A stretch of 64,000 nt of DNA from Nonomuraea thailandensis (GTDB taxonomy: Bacteria; Actinomycetota; Actinomycetes; Streptosporangiales; Streptosporangiaceae): NCBI RefSeq assembly GCF_024172165.1, contig NZ_JAMZEB010000002.1, forward strand, positions 5,105,501-5,169,500, written 5' to 3'. Positions 59,792 through 64,000 of the stretch are shown here, in pieces. The first letter of the stretch is position 1. Each line of letters opens with the position of its first letter. The notes beneath the pieces are model-generated. The model saw only the letters and a list, made by a program, of their open reading frames with translations. It was not told where the DNA came from and made no database searches. A program made the translations under genes and the position numbers.

Positions 59792-60745
59792 ATGACTTTG
59801 ACGAACGTTCCGAAGATGCTTGCCTTGCACCAGACCGAACTCGGCGGACCGGAGGTGTTGCGGCTGACCGAGCTGCCACGGCCCGTGCCTCGCGTCGGGG
59901 AGGTCCTGGTCGCGGTGCACGCCGCCGGACTCAACCCCACGGACTTCAAGCACCGCGCCCGGCGCATCTTCCTGCCGCCCCCGCCGCTGACCCTCGGCTG
60001 GGACGTCTCCGGCACCGTGGTCGAGACGGGCCCGGGCGTCACCCTTTTCCAGCCCGGTGACGAGGTGTTCGGCATGTTGCCCTACCCGCACGGGGCCGGC
60101 TCCCACGCCGAGTACGTGACCGGCCCCGCCCGCGCCTTCGCCGCCAAGCCCGCCGGGATCGACCACGTGCACGCCGCCGCCCTGCCACTGGCCGCGCTCA
60201 CCACCTGGCAGGCCCTCGCCGAGACCGCGGGTCTGCGGGAAGGGCAGCGGGTGCTGATCCACGCAGCGGCGGGCGGGGTGGGGCATCTCGCCGTACAGAT
60301 CGCCAAGGAGCGCGGCGCCCACGTCACCGGTACGGCCAGCGCCCCCAAACACGACTTCCTGCGCGAACTCGGCGCGGATGCCTGCATCGACCACCGCACC
60401 GAGGACTTCACCGACACCGGCGAGCGCTACGACGTCGTCCTCGACGCCCTCGGCGGGGAGACCGCCACCCGCTCCGTGGACGTGCTCCGCCCCGGCGGCG
60501 TCCTCGTCTCCCTGGTGCCGGGCGCCGAGGACACCCCGGCAGCGGCGGAGAAGGCGCGGGTCCGCGCCATCGTCATGATCGTCGAGCACGACCAGGCCGG
60601 CATGCGCGCCATCGCCGACCTCGTCGAACGCGGCAGGCTCCGCGCCCACGTCTCCGGCACCTTCCCCCTCGCGGAAGGCGCACGGGCCCACGAACTGGGG
60701 GAGACGGGACGTACCACCGGCAAACTGGTGCTCACCGTGCGCTGA
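59792..60745 (+). CDS. Zinc-free MDR oxidoreductase (quinone oxidoreductase-like)
   Basis: A 317-residue medium-chain dehydrogenase: GroES-like fold (EVLVAVHAAGLNPTDFKHRA; GDEVFGML) and NADPH Rossmann fold with HAAAGGVGHLAVQIAKERGA and later DVVLDALGGET. No catalytic zinc Cys, as in quinone reductases. It likely reduces quinones or enones. Divergent from the GlxA-type regulator. Confidence 0.93.
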   Translation: MTLTNVPKMLALHQTELGGPEVLRLTELPRPVPRVGEVLVAVHAAGLNPTDFKHRARRIFLPPPPLTLGWDVSGTVVETGPGVTLFQPGDEVFGMLPYPHGAGSHAEYVTGPARAFAAKPAGIDHVHAAALPLAALTTWQALAETAGLREGQRVLIHAAAGGVGHLAVQIAKERGAHVTGTASAPKHDFLRELGADACIDHRTEDFTDTGERYDVVLDALGGETATRSVDVLRPGGVLVSLVPGAEDTPAAAEKARVRAIVMIVEHDQAGMRAIADLVERGRLRAHVSGTFPLAEGARAHELGETGRTTGKLVLTVR

Positions 60746-61687
60746 GGTGCTCGCGGACTTCTCGATCGCCTCGCAGGACCCTCCCGGGATCCTTCCCCTT
60801 CGCGCTGACCACCGGCGACGTCCTGCGAGGCGCCGTCATCCACACCGGCCTCGAGGCCAAGTGGACCGGCACCTCGCCGCGATGCTCGCTGTCGTAGCCG
60901 GACGTCGCGTAGCCGATGAGGCGGACTCCGTCGCGTCGACGAATCGTCTCGGCGATCACCCGGATGTACGAGGTCTGTGCATGGCGCTGCGGATCGCTAC
61001 TCTCTGTCATATCCGCATTGTGTCGTGGCCATTGGTCACGCGATCCCATTTCCGCGGCGTACCGCAGATCATCGGACCGAACAGGTCGGGACGCGCGAGT
61101 CGCGAGCGGGTAGAGCACACTGACTTCCCAGGCCAGGGCCTATATGGCGACTGATGCCACGCTGGTTAACGGCACCCCTGGTTGCGTGCCGTCAGCACGA
61201 CGCCCGCCGTCCTTGCCCGGGGGCGTCATGATCCTCACCTGACGAGTGCCAGCGGGTTAGGACGGTCGTGGTGGCTGGGCACGCAGATGCTGTGCCTTGC
61301 TGGCACGATGATCGCGATGATAGGTCCGCAGCACTTCTGCCTGCCGCACCCACAACTCCTGCGGAGCCGACGGATCGGCCGGCAGCAAGGACAACAACGC
61401 CTCGGGGGAAGCTGCCGCGGCAGCGGCTGGCCTGCGCCTGTTGAATGCCACGGCCGAAGCCAACCACGAAGCGGTGCTGCCCGCGACTGAAATCACGCCA
61501 AAGCCGCTCTCGGCCGCCGTTCGCCTGCACGAACGTGGACCGAGGCCGGGAAGGCTTCAGGGCGGCTTCCGCCGCGCTCGTGAGGCCATTGCCGGACACC
61601 GTCATCACGTGTCCCCGCCGCAGCGCGAAGGAAGCCCGGCGCGCCTCGCGAGCACGGCGCCTCCCCCGCGCAACCACCCCCATCGAC
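60746..61687. other. Long gap (about 940 nt) with no firm gene
   Basis: Minus-strand frames give short coding-like runs, such as TSYIRVIAETIRRRDGVRLI near 60950 and SAPQELWVRQAEVLRTYHRD near 61330, but none has a start, ribosome binding site or recognised family. Plus-strand SFPFALTTGDVLRGAVIHTG near 60820 is similar. These look like remnants of lost genes. Confidence 0.4.
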
Positions 61688-61722
61688 GCCGGCTCCGTGG
61701 CCGCGGAGGCCACGGAGCCGGC
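61688..61722 (-). terminator. Terminator of the P450-MscR-MBL operon
   Basis: GCCGGCTCCGTGGCC/GGCCACGGAGCCGGC, a perfect 15-bp stem with loop GCGGA, 190 nt past the MBL stop on the minus strand. Bidirectional use is possible. Confidence 0.75.
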
Positions 61723-61913
61723 ACCTCGATCCATGCAGACGGCACGGCCATGGTGGCCGTCCAGAGCCGGCCAGGCGGATGCTGGGTTACGACAGCGCCG
61801 CGTTCGAGCTCCTAACTGGACCACCCTCTCGCGCCGCCCACGTGTGGCTGCGCGAGGCGGCCGTCCAGGTGGGCCGGGAACAGGCGAGCGCCCAGGCCTG
61901 CTCACGTACGGAC

Positions 61914-62535
61914 TTAGTGTTTTCGGCGGATCCATTCCTCAAGGTGAAGGGCCTCAGCGCCGATCGTCGTGTCGGTGCCGTGCCCGGTGTGCACGACCGT
62001 CTCCGGTGGGAGGGTGAGCAGCCGATGGCGGATGGAGTCGATGATCAGGTCGAAGTCGGAGAACGAGCGGCCGGTCGCACCAGGCCCTCCCTGGAAGAGA
62101 GTGTCTCCCGTGAAGACGGCGCCGACGGTCCGGGGCGTAGAAGGAACAGGCGCCTGGGGTATGCCCTGGCGTGTGCAGCACCTGCAGGCTCGTTCCTGCG
62201 ACCTTGACGATCTCATCGGCCACTAGCATGCCGTCGGGCTCGCGATCAGGATGGGTCAGGCGCCACAGAGGCAGGTCGGCAGCGTGCAGCAGGATCGGCG
62301 CGCCGGTCCGCTCGGCAAGTTGCGGGGCGTGTCCGATGTGGTCGTCGTGGGCGTGGGTGGCCAGGACGGCGAGCACGTTGCGGCCTGCTACGAGGTCGAT
62401 GATGGCCTCGACGTCATGCGGGGCATCGAAGATCACGCATTCGGAGTCGTTTCCGAGCACCCACACGTTGTTGTCCACGTCGAACGTCTGCCCGCCGAGG
62501 CTGAAGGTTCCTGAGGTCACGGTGTGGCCGATCAC
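61914..62535 (-). pseudogene. MBL-fold hydrolase with a frameshift
   Basis: Starts GTG at 62535, overlapping the dehydrogenase stop (GTGA). First frame: VIGHTVTSGTFSLGGQTFDV, the zinc motif THAHDDHIGHA and LQVLHTPGHTPGACSFYAP; the second frame then gives GAVFTGDTLFQGGPGATGRS (Asp ligand) and ETVVHTGHGTDTTIG (last His) to a normal C-terminus. The shift lies near 62130-62140. All metal ligands exist across both frames, so a single-base change or error is the only lesion. Family members often accompany mycothiol-dependent formaldehyde dehydrogenase, perhaps as a thioester hydrolase. Confidence 0.8.
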
Positions 62536-63617
62536 AGGACCACCACCGAACGCAGCACCTCGCCCCGGTGCATCTTGCCGAACGCCTCCTCGACCTGATC
62601 GAGCCCGATCGTCTCCGACACGAACTTGTCGAGCGGCAGCCTGTTCTGCAGGAACAGGTCGATCAGCATGGGGAAGTCGCGGCTCGGCAGGCAGTCGCCG
62701 TACCAGGAGGACTTCAGCGCGCCGCCGCGGCCGAACACGTCCAGCAGCGGCAGGTCGATGCGCATGTCGGGAGTGGGCACGCCGACCAGCACGACCGTGC
62801 CGGCCAGGTCGCGGGCGTAGAACGCCTGCTCGTACGTCTCGGGCCGGCCGACCGCCTCGATGACCACGTCGGCTCCGTTGCCGCCGGTGAGGTCGCGGAT
62901 CGCCTCGACCGGGTCCGCGGAGCGGGAGTTGACCGTGTGCGTGGCGCCGAACCCGCGCGCCCACTCCAGCTTCCTGTCGTCCACGTCCACCGCGATGACC
63001 TTCGCGGCGCCCGCCAGCGAGGCGCCGAGGATCGCCGCGTCGCCGACGCCGCCGCAGCCGATCACCGCCACGCTGTCGCCCCGGGTGACCCCGCCGGTGT
63101 TGACGGCCGCGCCGATGCCGGCCATCACGCCGCACCCGAGCAGGCCCGCGACCTGCGCCGGGGCCTCGGCCGAGACCTTCGTGCACTGGCCGGCCGCGAC
63201 CAGCGTCTTCTCCAGGAACGCGCCGATGCCCAGCGCGGGCGACAGCTCGGTGCCGTCCTTGAGCGTCATCTTCTGCGTGGCGTTGTGCGTGGCGAAGCAG
63301 TACCACGGGCGGCCGCGCAGGCAGGCACGGCACTGGCCGCACACCGCGCGCCAGTTGAGGATCACGAAGTCGCCCGGCTCCAGGCCGGTGACCCCCTCAC
63401 CGACCGCCTCCACCGTGCCCGCCGCCTCGTGTCCCAGCAGGAACGGGTAGTCGTCGCTGATCCCGCCCTCGCGATAGTGCAGGTCGGTGTGGCACACGCC
63501 GCAGGCCTGCACGTTCACCACCGCCTCGCCGGGGCCGGGCTGCGGTACGAGAATGGTTTCGACGGATACCGGCTGGCCCGTGCCCCGGGCGATCACGGCT
63601 TGGACTTCGTAGGTCAT
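62532..63617 (-). CDS. mscR: S-(hydroxymethyl)mycothiol dehydrogenase
   Basis: A 361-residue class III-like zinc dehydrogenase: catalytic zinc Cys in ACGVCHTDLHYREG and the later ENGHE-equivalent GHEAAG, structural zinc Cys cluster CGQCRACLRGRPWYC, NAD fold GCGGVGDAAI. This is the actinobacterial mycothiol-dependent formaldehyde dehydrogenase (MscR/AdhE2), which oxidises the formaldehyde-mycothiol adduct. Start 63617 overlaps the P450 stop (ATGA at 63614-63617); followed directly by the MBL gene. Confidence 0.93.
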   Translation of the reverse strand: MTYEVQAVIARGTGQPVSVETILVPQPGPGEAVVNVQACGVCHTDLHYREGGISDDYPFLLGHEAAGTVEAVGEGVTGLEPGDFVILNWRAVCGQCRACLRGRPWYCFATHNATQKMTLKDGTELSPALGIGAFLEKTLVAAGQCTKVSAEAPAQVAGLLGCGVMAGIGAAVNTGGVTRGDSVAVIGCGGVGDAAILGASLAGAAKVIAVDVDDRKLEWARGFGATHTVNSRSADPVEAIRDLTGGNGADVVIEAVGRPETYEQAFYARDLAGTVVLVGVPTPDMRIDLPLLDVFGRGGALKSSWYGDCLPSRDFPMLIDLFLQNRLPLDKFVSETIGLDQVEEAFGKMHRGEVLRSVVVL

Positions 63618-64000
63618 CGGGTGCTCTTTTCCAGGTGAACGCGGACGGGGAGGGACTCCCAGGCGCGCAGGGTGTTGTTGTGGTGGCGACGGGGCGTCGC
63701 GGCGAGTTCGAGGCGTTCGACGCGGCGGGCCAGGGCGGTGAGCAGGGCTTCGGCCTCCAGGCGGGCGACGTGCTGGCCGACGCACTGGTGCAGGCCCATG
63801 CCGAAGCCGACGTGGCCGGAGGGGTCGCGGGACGGGTCGAAGGTGTACGGGTCGTGCCAGCGGCGCGGGTCGTGGTTGGCCGCGCCGAGGAACATCAAAA
63901 TCTTGCGGCCTTCGGGGACGACGGTGCCGCCGATGGCGACGTCGCGGTCGGCGGTGCGGAAGAAGGTCTGCACCGGCGACTGCCAGCGTACGGCCTCGTC
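63614..64000 (-). CDS. Cytochrome P450, C-terminal part (runs off the window)
   Basis: Frame is open to the right edge. From DEAVRWQSPVQTFFRTADRD through PEGRKILMFLGAANHDPRRW to the heme loop FGMGLHQCVGQHVARLEAEA and the C-terminus. Cys in HQCVG is the heme ligand. It lies first in a leftward operon with mscR and the MBL gene. A P450 that demethylates a methoxy or N-methyl substrate would release formaldehyde for MscR; this is an inference from the operon. Confidence 0.9.
   Translation of the reverse strand, partial: DEAVRWQSPVQTFFRTADRDVAIGGTVVPEGRKILMFLGAANHDPRRWHDPYTFDPSRDPSGHVGFGMGLHQCVGQHVARLEAEALLTALARRVERLELAATPRRHHNNTLRAWESLPVRVHLEKSTR

Noticed and set aside
58709..60691. 660-codon minus-strand open frame
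   Set aside because: Crosses the GlxA and oxidoreductase genes in the wrong frames; the real products are clear in other frames.
61192..61935. Long minus-strand frame downstream of the MBL gene
   Set aside because: No recognisable domain; contains the 15-bp terminator hairpin and low-complexity sequence.
1..64000. tRNA, rRNA, riboswitch or biosynthetic gene cluster
   Set aside because: Visual scan found no T-loop-like GGTTCGAATCC with cloverleaf context, no rRNA blocks and no PKS/NRPS/terpene synthase genes.

Overview
The window is GC-rich actinomycete DNA, probably from the Streptosporangiales (a Nonomuraea-like genome is a reasonable guess, not proven). Reasons: strongly GC-biased third positions, many GTG starts and 4-nt ATGA/GTGA stop-start overlaps, a mycothiol-dependent formaldehyde dehydrogenase, a spore-associated (SapA-like) secreted protein, and dense regulator/effector pairs. 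No tRNA, rRNA, CRISPR array or replication origin was recognised. The region looks like accessory chromosome: intact operons alternate with truncated and frameshifted genes and with IS and integrase fragments.

Layout. 0-7.2 kb: end of a lipoprotein-like gene, an ECF sigma factor with its membrane partner, a NarL-type two-component pair, a CPBP protease, degraded fragments and two small orphan proteins. 7.3-9.9 kb: exported multicopper oxidase; a divergent MerR regulator and target gene sharing a textbook MerR promoter. 10.1-13.8 kb: arsenic cluster: arsM-arsR, arsC-aqpS-arsR and a divergent cadI/arsI-type gene, with a broken arsN acetyltransferase. 14.2-26.6 kb: sugar-scavenging locus: LacI regulator, GH78 alpha-L-rhamnosidase, two ABC permeases, a lipoprotein solute-binding protein and two exported DUF5722-type glycosidase-like proteins. 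Five 14-bp near-palindromes (TTGAAACGTTTCAA-like) sit at the expected promoters and define a local regulon.

26.8-42.9 kb: drug efflux MFS with PadR regulator, a decayed integrase fragment, a decayed ECF sigma/partner pair, TetR-esterase, XRE-NmrA-SnoaL and TetR-SDR divergent pairs, a second inverted copy of the integrase fragment, back-to-back broken histidine kinase and FAD monooxygenase, an alpha/beta hydrolase and a CPA1 cation/proton antiporter. 43.0-46.1 kb: TetR-ATPase-permease drug-export operon. 46.1-52.6 kb: a graveyard of gene pieces (TetR tail, half glycosyltransferase, IS3 and IS256 pieces, LuxR tail, NACHT-like tail, histidine kinase remnant) around a SapA-like gene, a YdeI-family gene, an AhpD-like gene and a WYL regulator.

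52.6-57.8 kb: a second NarL-type two-component system divergent from an ABC ATPase whose partner permease is fused to an S33-type alpha/beta hydrolase, an unusual architecture. 58-64 kb: integrase remnant, GlxA-type AraC regulator divergent from a quinone oxidoreductase, and a leftward operon P450 - mycothiol-dependent formaldehyde dehydrogenase - MBL hydrolase, which suits oxidative demethylation with formaldehyde clearance; the MBL gene carries a frameshift.

Most striking overall: the LacI operator set with paired DUF5722 enzymes, the permease-hydrolase fusion, in-frame short tandem repeats in four separate genes, and a 47-nt hairpin abutting the IS3 fragment.
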